From Lachnospira sp. UBA4346 (GTDB lineage: Bacteria; Bacillota; Clostridia; Lachnospirales; Lachnospiraceae), in contig DGTC01000037.1 of the NCBI GenBank assembly GCA_002394205.1, positions 1 through 20,947 of the forward strand: a stretch of 20,947 nt of DNA. The letters run 5' to 3'. The translations under genes and the position numbers were made by a program. Position 1 is the first letter of the stretch. Every line of letters begins with the position of its first letter. Below, piece by piece: positions 9,701-15,121 of the stretch. The notes under the pieces were generated by a model. That model ran no database searches. It was not told where the DNA came from and saw only the letters and a list, made by a program, of their open reading frames with translations.

Positions 9701-12700
9701 AATATGAATATCAGACAAGTTATACATTCTCACAAGATGGTGATTATAAGGTAACAATACAGTATGTAGATCCATCTGGAAGAACAAGTGGTGATGCACG
9801 GATAGAAAATTTTGCAATTGATAAGATTAATCCAAGTATTTCAGTAGCGGTTGTAGATGAAGATGGAAAGAATATTGGAGCAGGAGCAGATGCATATAAG
9901 TATTCTGCACAGGAACTTACATCGACAATTACAATTAAAGAGGCAGGACCATTTAGACCAGATGCGGTAAAAATAGGTTTAACAGCAACAAATGATAATA
10001 ATGTGCAAAATAATCATAATCGAATTACGCCACAGCTTCAGGTATTTGATGAAAGTACAGAAAAATATGTAACAATATCAGATATTCAGGATATTAAGAA
10101 CTACTGGAAGAATGAAAATGATATACATACAGTAACAGTAAAATATCCAAATGAAGCAAATTATGAACTAACAGTTGATTATACAGATTATACGAATAGA
10201 GCAGCAGAAACAATTGTTAGAAAATTCACATATGATAAATCGGAACCGACAGATGTATCAATTACATATGATGTTGCACCAAAGACGGAACAATATGGTT
10301 ATAAATTCTTTAATCAGAATGTAATAAAAGTAACATTGGCAGCACGTGATGTTACATCTGGTGTATCTGCATTTAGATATTCAACAGATGCTGGTAAAAC
10401 TTATAAGATGATTGATGTAAAAGATATGAAGATTTCATATAATAAGCAGAATCAAAGTATTTATCAGTATACATTTGAAATTCCGGCTCAGTACAAGAAT
10501 AAGATTGTTTTTGAGGCAACGGATAAAGCAGGAAATAAGAAGACAGTAGAAGATGATATTGTTGTTGATACAGAAGCATCTGGTATTAAAGTGAAGTATC
10601 ATCAAGATGTGAAGGGAAATTCTTATATTGAAAATCGGGAAACAAAAGAATCACATATGTATTATCAGCAGATAAGAAATGCAGATATTATCATTACAGA
10701 AAATAATTTTTATCCTGAAAATGCAAGTGTAAAAATCACAGAAACATTAAATGACGGTAAAGTGAATACGTATTCATATGGTGGAACGAAGGATTCATCT
10801 GATTTCAAGCAAATTGAAGGAACAAATCGCTGGAAATTAGAAAATGTTGCATTTGATAAGGATGCAGATTATACGATTGCAATTGTAGCAAAGGATTATT
10901 CTGGTCATAATACAACATATAATGAAACATTTACCATTGATACAATTAATCCAAAATTAAATGTGTCATTTAATGATAAAGCAGCAATTGAGACAAATGC
11001 AGATCAGTTTAAGAATGACAGAACAGCAACGATTACATTTACAGAGCATAATTTCAATCGTGAGGATATCGTTGTTACTGTTGTAGAAAATAATGATAGT
11101 ATAAATCAAGAAGCGACTAGTGCTGGGTATAAGAAACAGCTATTAGATTCAATGCATAAAGGAAAGAATCAGGATGAATATGTAGGTACTATTACATTCA
11201 GTAATGATGCAAATTATACATTTGATATTTCTTATACAGACAAGTCTGGACGCAAGTCTGACATATCTTATCAGAATGACAAGATGTCACAAGAGTTGGC
11301 AGTACAGACTGCTAAAAAGTTTACAGTAGATAAAACAGCACCGGAAATTGAAATTTCAATGAATGGTATTTCTGGAAATAATGAAAATGAAGAACAAGAG
11401 AAGAAAGAACAGAATTGGAGTCGTGTATGGGAAAATAAGACGCATAATGATGGAAATTATGTGGTTCCTGATAATGGCCTTACATTTGGATTATGGAGTA
11501 AGCAGACAGTAAAAGTTTCATCAACCAATACAGATAATCTGAGTGGTATTGAAAGTATTCGATATTATAAGGCTTCATCAGCATTTGACTCACTTGATGC
11601 ATTAAAGAAACTTGAGGAAGAAAAATGGGTTGCTCCAAATGTAGAAAATGGTTTATTTACATTTGATATTAATCCAAATGAAAAAGTAATTGTGTATGTA
11701 CGGACGATTGACCGAGCAGGAAATGTATCTTATGCATCATCAAATGGTGTAGTTGTAGATAACATTGCACCAACAGGAGATGTTCAGGCACCACAGGTAT
11801 TTATTTCAACCAATCAGGTTCCGGTAAATGGCTTATATGGTGATACGGTTACATTGGATATATCAGCATATGATCCGGCATCAAAGGATCAGGATAACAG
11901 AGATTTCTATTCTGGTTTACAGAAGGTGTCTTATTCAATTACAACAGAAGATACAGATGCATCAGAGACAGGAGAATTTGTATTTACTTCAGATGATTTT
12001 AATAATGTTACAGAAAAAATGCAGAATACATTTGCAGTAGATGGTACGACATTCAATAGTAATAAGGTACATGTCAATGTAAGTGTAGTAGATAATGCAG
12101 GAAATATTAATTATGGTTCTATGGAATTGAGCATTGATACAACTGCACCTACAATTCAGGTAACATATGATAATGATAATGGAGATACAGCTGTTGGAGA
12201 TCGAGCATATTTCAATCAGGCAAGAACAGCAACAGTAGATGTTACAGAACGTAATTTTGATGAAAATGCAGTAAATATGCTAATTCAGGCAACAGATGGT
12301 GTAATGCCTAATATCTCTGGATGGGAAGAAATAGCAGCAGATGGTAATGGCGATAATACAATTCATCGTGCAACAGTAAATTATTATGCAGATGGTGATT
12401 ATACCTTTGACATAAATTTTGCTGATATGGTAGGTAACCAGGCAACAGAAGTTCAGTATACAGGATTGGCACCAACAGAGTTTACCGTGGATTTAACGAA
12501 TCCGGTTATTTCTGTAAGTTATGACAATACAGATGTTGTAAATGGTAACTATTACAATCAGGCAAGAACAGCAACTGTTTCGATTGAAGAACATAATTTT
12601 GAGACAAGCAGGGTTATTCCAACAATCACAGCAGAAGGTGGAGAAGCAATTACACCACAGATTAGTGATTGGTCAATGGGTGGAGACACACATACGGCAA

Positions 12701-13878
12701 CAATTACTTATCCGGGAGATTCTATGTACAGTTTCGCAATTCAGTATACAGATATGGCAGGAAATGAAGCTGTTCCATATGATACAGAAAGTTTCTATGT
12801 TGATGTTACAGCACCAGAGCTTTCTATTGAAAATGTAGAGAATCAGCGTGCTTACAAAGATGATGTAATTCAGCCATCAATTGTTTATTCAGATCAGTAT
12901 TATGATTCTGTTGATATTTCATTGACAGGAGCACAGCAGGGTACAGTATCTGTTGATAATATTGGTTCTTATGCAAATGATGAAAATGGTGGAAGATTTA
13001 CATTTAACAATTTAGAGACAGATGATATTTATACATTGTCAGCGAGAGTAGTGGATAAAGCCGGAAATGCGACAGAGCAGAGTGTTGAATTTTCTGTAAA
13101 CAGAAATGGTTCGACATATGGATTAGATGATGCAACAGCACAGTTGAATGGTACGTATGTAGCGACAGCACAGGATGTTGTAATCAGAGAAGTAAATCCG
13201 GATGAATTGCTTGAACATAAGATTACATTGTATAAAAATGATAAGACAATTACATTGATTGAAAATACAGATTATACAGTTAGTGTAAATGGTGGTAATG
13301 GACAGTGGTATGAATATGTATATACAATCGCAGCAAGAAACTTTGCAGATGATGGTGTATATAGAATTTCTGTTCAGTCAACAGATAAAGCAGGAAATAT
13401 TGCCGAGAATACAATTGCAAGCAAAGATAAGGAAGTTTCATTTGGTGTAGATGCAACACTGCCAAATATCATTATGATGAATCTTGAAAGCAATACAACA
13501 TATCCATTGGATAGTATGGTAGTGAGAATGTCAGTAAATGATAATTTAAAGCTCAGTGCAATCGAGGTATATCTTGATGGTAATATTGTAAAAACATGGA
13601 ATGAGCAGGATATCAAGCAGAAACAGGCAGGCAATGAAGAATATACATTTGAAATTGGCAATGCAACACAGGCTAGAAGTGTACAGGTTGTAGCAACAGA
13701 TGCAGCAGGTAATCAGCAGAGATTACAGGTTGATAATTTCTACGTAACAACGAATTTATGGATTCGATTCTATACGAATACAGCGTTGTTATGGGGAACA
13801 ATTGCAGGAGTTGCTATTGTAGTTGCAGGTGGTGCATATTTTATTGTTATGCGTGGCAAGAAAAAGAACAATGCATAA
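3796..13878 (+). CDS. Giant secreted, C-terminally membrane-anchored Ig-like repeat protein (3360 aa)
   Basis: A signal peptide is clear: a basic start (KKAYKR), hydrophobic core ALAGLLAFLLFLG (13-25) and likely cleavage at VQA|ED after residue 39. Residues about 47-155 resemble a carboxypeptidase-regulatory-like fold (V-G-V, PL-A-V-I, G-Y-LT, GY), about 190-290 an MBG-like domain, and about 443-622 two Big2-like units with the G-x-G-x-V-x-V/A-x-L signature. From 819 to about 3329 some 20 Ig-like units of 99-143 residues follow, most starting (I/V/Y)D-x-T-x-P and ending with a (D-x-(A/S)-G-N/R) turn. The C-terminus has a transmembrane helix (about 3330-3352) and a short RGKKKNNA tail; no LPXTG motif is present, so it is membrane-held rather than sortase-linked. 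ATG 3796 follows AAAGGGAG, 23 bp after the previous gene. A long surface stalk, adhesin or partner of the kinase ectodomain are all possible; the binding target is unknown. Confidence 0.93.
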   Translation: MENLRNKKAYKRALAGLLAFLLFLGSIPFNGYLTHQVQAEDPTLSPFIVVVNGIVDATADPVEKIPLNQADVQITTVKPQTEGSVAGHPAITAQAAATSVSGQYALTQTDYDAFVQWYTDEGITEEENKKINITVTRKGYDGADNQTQSVIENAAFSEGVAGNLMTDMVPNMFGTQVFVNQNEDSSTLVYQKNDDGTPKAQELIKVIKPEDNFNDDVKISDDTAPRAVYRDTDYTVQYSTTGTDYSNDIPKESNVGTYTVYVKTIQTCFTYSRKDVYDASGKSQGNIADEDTIQYEPEIVSIRKYTSEIKKATVDDFKLYNTDGSEQAERTFRTAWNTQVWYDAQSVTFAGSDVEYSVEDTTSGIEESKKNADKVQVNATDKKITFAKECVNHTYTVTAKMTDMAERAQYVLPSLSYTIQVTAVEGTHFGFQDTELVERQYGMDTTYTNVYEILGVTDVDVTYEIIEKKIDNKVISADSADYNNKVATINAATGELTILGAGKVTVAARLSDEDMAAYGITADACAYTLGINKADAEITFGADADYTLKYLETPQSKTATVTKGVGDVKYTIASSALSSGTASVDENTGVVTVNGVGTIVVKATLPESDNYNAAEATYTITVSKAQVALSYAQAEYDVDYGMTQEIFQPLSYKVNGRTLTDSEADNKIKNQIYQGIRFESANVTEGFVLNQEKVTLPEKEGQITVNASFAENGFFESAEASYVLKQKIKAADAEGDGTSDTTYLKKFIGSVKNWYTQDITIQAMPGYKVALKSDRASFGADVQTENSIKVEKSVENKQLYYYEESTGTILKGRQINLKIDKTAPEVTYEIDKTTRFIKDVVLGHVRDSYTENDKADVKFGHGTQTDRLIVLTVSTADSTSGIQSVKVMLKDQELTPQTGSEEVTAEGKKIAKYVLDKADYDNVKIIAKDNAGLETNVETTEKFVVDSTAPVITAALEDNADFATLVSTNKPKVLKLTVNEANFVNKSDLTFAITKDNNETDKTIVNGDTLTWTKSGNSYEANYNVSEDGTYTIHFEKYQDPSGNDSNELADMSFVIDTLKPVVTLDAAKTPSKSEVPVTVKVQEELGFDTSKVDIVVTQVNGGTEPKAVVYEEKKEKEIALSQLKDELHDAKYWDGKNIQFKLVTEGTYDIQVTAKDASENASDEVKTQGIIYDKTAPTDLKYTLSPDVELDAKDSAYFYPANVSEVRIELDAQDSVSKVKEYTYTITDKEGKKTTSVADSQENGKATIYLQGDQNSQITYQAVDNAGNRSKEQTIPNIIIDTTSPELTASYTYKKQVDGKDQDVAVDTYSANDVTMKLSLTDDNYYESEVGLTISKAEYTPFNGEQQDITDTLKQKLKFAKAENTANLYETVYTFTQDGTYTLNFRYTDKSGNQSELIGKKFVINHQKPQITVGTNADSSNGYTKEEVTAEITITDDTFDANRVDTVLQAQDYDGKNVASFEIKISGVAGQSEDIVVESIADFKNTLKEAKYWAKDGAKNVCKITYQTEANYSLNVNYINSAGSKADETKKKFTYDKSAPQDITVSYSKDSQNSKHDYLFFNEEVTVTVTDKDMVAGIANVQYSLDGGQNFNTLKVEKNKDNQHIGTFTVSAPYRGEIQYKVTDKAGNEIIKKEAIIVDKTAPVIGITYLDKNQKVNNTYYTGAKKPEILITESNLFTDREDAGLVSVKIEYTAKPGAEKETKEYNASHFKAAADHKDQWELQLDEADAELKADGEYKITVTAKDYSKNIADVAVDSFIIDNTNPEIQVDFGKDEATLTDNAYYFQNERKATVTFTERNFNKDKIDVKVTEDGKDVSDSYASVLKNSIKDSGDIHTGTITFSNNATYTFSVAYTDEAGRKNQSVTYVHTDKDGQADDANVAKDSSTKFTVDTVNPILNVEYSGTVQKENTEINKKYYDNDVKASIDVVEKNFRAAGLKMIVEYTPFNGTKVVTETNILEKSYQNGKAEYEYQTSYTFSQDGDYKVTIQYVDPSGRTSGDARIENFAIDKINPSISVAVVDEDGKNIGAGADAYKYSAQELTSTITIKEAGPFRPDAVKIGLTATNDNNVQNNHNRITPQLQVFDESTEKYVTISDIQDIKNYWKNENDIHTVTVKYPNEANYELTVDYTDYTNRAAETIVRKFTYDKSEPTDVSITYDVAPKTEQYGYKFFNQNVIKVTLAARDVTSGVSAFRYSTDAGKTYKMIDVKDMKISYNKQNQSIYQYTFEIPAQYKNKIVFEATDKAGNKKTVEDDIVVDTEASGIKVKYHQDVKGNSYIENRETKESHMYYQQIRNADIIITENNFYPENASVKITETLNDGKVNTYSYGGTKDSSDFKQIEGTNRWKLENVAFDKDADYTIAIVAKDYSGHNTTYNETFTIDTINPKLNVSFNDKAAIETNADQFKNDRTATITFTEHNFNREDIVVTVVENNDSINQEATSAGYKKQLLDSMHKGKNQDEYVGTITFSNDANYTFDISYTDKSGRKSDISYQNDKMSQELAVQTAKKFTVDKTAPEIEISMNGISGNNENEEQEKKEQNWSRVWENKTHNDGNYVVPDNGLTFGLWSKQTVKVSSTNTDNLSGIESIRYYKASSAFDSLDALKKLEEEKWVAPNVENGLFTFDINPNEKVIVYVRTIDRAGNVSYASSNGVVVDNIAPTGDVQAPQVFISTNQVPVNGLYGDTVTLDISAYDPASKDQDNRDFYSGLQKVSYSITTEDTDASETGEFVFTSDDFNNVTEKMQNTFAVDGTTFNSNKVHVNVSVVDNAGNINYGSMELSIDTTAPTIQVTYDNDNGDTAVGDRAYFNQARTATVDVTERNFDENAVNMLIQATDGVMPNISGWEEIAADGNGDNTIHRATVNYYADGDYTFDINFADMVGNQATEVQYTGLAPTEFTVDLTNPVISVSYDNTDVVNGNYYNQARTATVSIEEHNFETSRVIPTITAEGGEAITPQISDWSMGGDTHTATITYPGDSMYSFAIQYTDMAGNEAVPYDTESFYVDVTAPELSIENVENQRAYKDDVIQPSIVYSDQYYDSVDISLTGAQQGTVSVDNIGSYANDENGGRFTFNNLETDDIYTLSARVVDKAGNATEQSVEFSVNRNGSTYGLDDATAQLNGTYVATAQDVVIREVNPDELLEHKITLYKNDKTITLIENTDYTVSVNGGNGQWYEYVYTIAARNFADDGVYRISVQSTDKAGNIAENTIASKDKEVSFGVDATLPNIIMMNLESNTTYPLDSMVVRMSVNDNLKLSAIEVYLDGNIVKTWNEQDIKQKQAGNEEYTFEIGNATQARSVQVVATDAAGNQQRLQVDNFYVTTNLWIRFYTNTALLWGTIAGVAIVVAGGAYFIVMRGKKKNNA
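7636..11325 (+). repeat. Duplicated five-domain cassette (E-A-B-C-D twice)
   Basis: Units at 7636-9465 match those at 9466-11325 one for one in order. E units share EYTPFNG followed by a (Y)TF-QDG-Y pattern. A units share the Y-W...EANY-L-V-Y signature. B units start YDKS(A/E)P(Q/T)D and contain FFN and DKAGN. C units share YY, AKDYS and the W-L element. D units share R-A-T-(V/I)-TFTE-(R/H)-NFN and GTITFSN-A-YTF. Both copies are about 610-620 residues. A partial A-B pair without C-D precedes them at 6961-7635. Confidence 0.75.
12133..12798 (+). repeat. Tandem pair of D-type Ig-like units
   Basis: The units at 12133 and 12487 both contain FNQ/YNQ followed by ARTATV and E-(R/H)-NF, and share the 20-base identity CAATCAGGCAAGAACAGCAA (12214-12233 and 12556-12575). 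This is the closest pair of units I could see at nucleotide level, suggesting a more recent duplication than the five-domain cassette. Confidence 0.7.
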
Positions 13879-13921
13879 ATAAAATACATATACAGTAAAA
13901 TAATATATGTGTTATACAGAG

Positions 13922-13954
13922 AGTGTCAGTAGAGGAATCCGCTGACACTTTTTG
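13922..13954 (+). terminator. Rho-independent terminator of the kinase/Ig-protein operon
   Basis: AGTGTCAG (13922-13929) pairs perfectly with CTGACACT (13942-13949) across a 12-nt loop and is followed by TTTTG. It lies 43 bp after the giant gene's stop codon. The stretch 13955-14067 that follows is AT-rich and I see nothing else in it. Confidence 0.85.
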
Positions 13955-14067
13955 TATATATAAGAAATAGAGTTTCTTTTACAAAGTAAAATACTTCATA
14001 TGAATATATATGTATGTGCAGAAACCGCACTGGAAACAATGCTAAATGTAATAATTTAAAAAGTATA

Positions 14068-14096
14068 TTTACAATAATGAATATTTATGATATTAT
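14068..14096 (+). promoter_or_regulatory. Sigma-A-type promoter for the Rpn-family gene
   Basis: TTTACA at 14068-14073 and TATTAT at 14091-14096 are separated by 17 bp. The predicted transcript would start near 14103 and leave a 5' leader of about 40 nt before the ATA/GGGCAG position discussed for the next gene, but about 100 nt before the first in-frame ATG. Confidence 0.6.
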
Positions 14097-14117
14097 AAAT
14101 ATATAATTAATAATTAA

Positions 14118-14204
14118 CAAATCAATGGGGGATATGCAGAAATAGGGCAGAAAGATACAACAACAAAATTATTAGAAGATTACAATGATGTATTTGCAGA
14201 TATT
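14118..14204 (+). other. In-frame N-terminal extension of the Rpn gene with ATA in the start position
   Basis: The Rpn reading frame is open upstream of its first ATG back to a TAA at 14115. From the ATA codon at 14142 it reads (I)GQKDTTTKLLEDYNDVFADI, which matches what I know of the start of this family in Lachnospiraceae (K-D-x-x-x-K-x-L-E-x-YNDVFADI-NVLLF). GGGGGA at 14127-14132 is 9 bases upstream of the ATA, the right spacing for a ribosome binding site. No in-frame ATG, GTG or TTG exists in the extension, and the ATG at 14205 has no ribosome binding site. Either ATA is used, or a mutation or base error has changed ATG to ATA. Confidence 0.7.
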
Positions 14205-15011
14205 ATGAATGTATTATTATTTCATAAAGAGATATTGCAGGAGAAGTATTTTACAGAAGGGGCGACAGAATCTATTTACAAAGCAGAAGATAATTTGTAT
14301 CATGAACAGAGAAGAGATATTTTAAAAGATTATCAGGGAATGAATATGGTAATTATGAGTTTTGGAATTGAGAATCAGTCAACGATAGATGCATTTATGC
14401 CGATAAGGATTATGGGATATGATTATGCGAGCTACCGTGGTCAGATTTACAGAAAAGAAAAACTGCATCCGGTTATTACATTGGTGTTAAATTTCTCAAA
14501 AGAAGATTGGAATGAACCATGTAGTTTGATTGAATTATTAGATGTTCCAGAAATATTTCAGCAGTATGTAGCAGATTATTCATGTAAAATAATTGATGTT
14601 CACAGAATATCAGAAGATACGATAGCAAAATTCACATCAGATTTTAAGGAAATTGCTCAATTTTTTAAATATGGGGAAAATTATTTAGAGGTAAGTCAGC
14701 AAAATGAACCGTTGGATCATCCGATAGAAGTTATTGAATTCTTAGAGGTATTTAGTAATGCAGATATGAAGGATACAAAACAGCAATTCATAGAAATGGT
14801 TCATTCAGGGAGGTGTATTTCTATGTGTACAATTGTACAGGATATTGAAGAAAAAGGAAGAATCAAAGGCGTTTATTTAGGAAGAGTACAGACATTGATT
14901 GATTTGGTAGAGTCTAATATTATTACAACAGAACAGGCTGCACAGCAATTGCAGATAACACAGCAGGAATTTATGCAGATGATGAAAGAACAAAAATCAG
15001 AAATACAATAA
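14205..15011 (+). CDS. Rpn-family PD-(D/E)XK nuclease/putative transposase
   Basis: The 268 residues from the first ATG belong to the Rpn / 'recombination-promoting nuclease/putative transposase' family, which is abundant in Lachnospiraceae. Family landmarks are NVLLF (2-6), HEQRRD (33-38), SFGIENQ (52-58, with E56-x-Q58 as the probable nuclease half-motif), MPIR-MGYDY (65-74) and RG-Q (78-80). The C-terminal 60 residues form a small helical segment (LVESNIITTEQAAQQLQ) typical of the family. Members act as DNA endonucleases, and some E. coli Rpn proteins are reported as phage-defence toxins. The gene is monocistronic, with its own promoter (14068) and terminator (15022-15056). I give the first ATG as a conservative start; the true N-terminus is probably 21 codons upstream (see 14118-14204). 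An internal start at 14823 may give a second product. It is not part of an insertion sequence here: no terminal inverted repeats were seen. Confidence 0.88.
   Translation: MNVLLFHKEILQEKYFTEGATESIYKAEDNLYHEQRRDILKDYQGMNMVIMSFGIENQSTIDAFMPIRIMGYDYASYRGQIYRKEKLHPVITLVLNFSKEDWNEPCSLIELLDVPEIFQQYVADYSCKIIDVHRISEDTIAKFTSDFKEIAQFFKYGENYLEVSQQNEPLDHPIEVIEFLEVFSNADMKDTKQQFIEMVHSGRCISMCTIVQDIEEKGRIKGVYLGRVQTLIDLVESNIITTEQAAQQLQITQQEFMQMMKEQKSEIQ
14823..15011 (+). CDS. Possible internally initiated C-terminal Rpn product (62 aa, RpnS-like)
   Basis: Inside the Rpn gene and in its frame, GGGAGG at 14808-14813 lies 9 bases before an ATG at 14823 (residue 207 of the long form). Translation from there would give a 62-residue protein, MCTIVQDIEEKGRIKGVYLG onward, comprising the C-terminal helical segment. 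In E. coli, Rpn genes have been reported to make a small C-terminal protein from an internal start that neutralises the full-length toxin; this arrangement looks the same. The ribosome binding site is seen; that it is used, and that the product is an antitoxin, are inferences. Confidence 0.5.
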   Translation: MCTIVQDIEEKGRIKGVYLGRVQTLIDLVESNIITTEQAAQQLQITQQEFMQMMKEQKSEIQ

Positions 15012-15021
15012 ATAAAATCAA

Positions 15022-15056
15022 AAAGGTGTAGAAACTGGGTATGTTTCTACACCTTT
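15022..15056. terminator. Bidirectional terminator between Rpn gene and permease gene
   Basis: AAAGGTGTAGAAAC (15022-15035) and GTTTCTACACCTTT (15043-15056) form a perfect 14-bp stem with a 7-nt loop. It begins 11 bp after the Rpn stop. On the - strand it is followed by a T-rich tract (TTTTGATTTTATT), so it can also end transcripts of the permease gene, whose stop is at 15122. Confidence 0.85.
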
Positions 15057-15121
15057 CTGATTATATATTAGGATTTAGGTCTGGTAAAAGTATTTACCAT
15101 TATATGTGTAACATCTGCTTA

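Larger units (their letters stand above)
6250..13785 (+). repeat. Array of ~20 Ig-like units in the giant surface protein
   Basis: Unit boundaries, read from the D-x-x-x-P linkers, lie at 6250, 6628, 6961, 7312, 7636, 8008, 8401, 8710, 9076, 9466, 9817, 10231, 10564, 10936, 11326, 11755, 12133, 12487, 12799, 13096 and 13447. Spacing is 99-143 codons. The unit at 10564 has lost the Pro (VDTEASG) and the one at 13096 lacks the D-x-x-x-P linker (VNRNGS). The repeats are diverged at DNA level, with only short identical stretches, so the array is old rather than freshly expanded. Confidence 0.85.

Noticed and set aside
13743..13875. Sortase signal at the end of the giant protein
   Set aside because: Checked the C-terminal region for LPXTG or a close variant; none is present before the terminal helix.
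14205..15011. Rpn gene as part of an insertion sequence or transposon
   Set aside because: The family is labelled 'putative transposase', but no terminal inverted repeats, target duplication or partner genes are visible; it has its own promoter and terminator.
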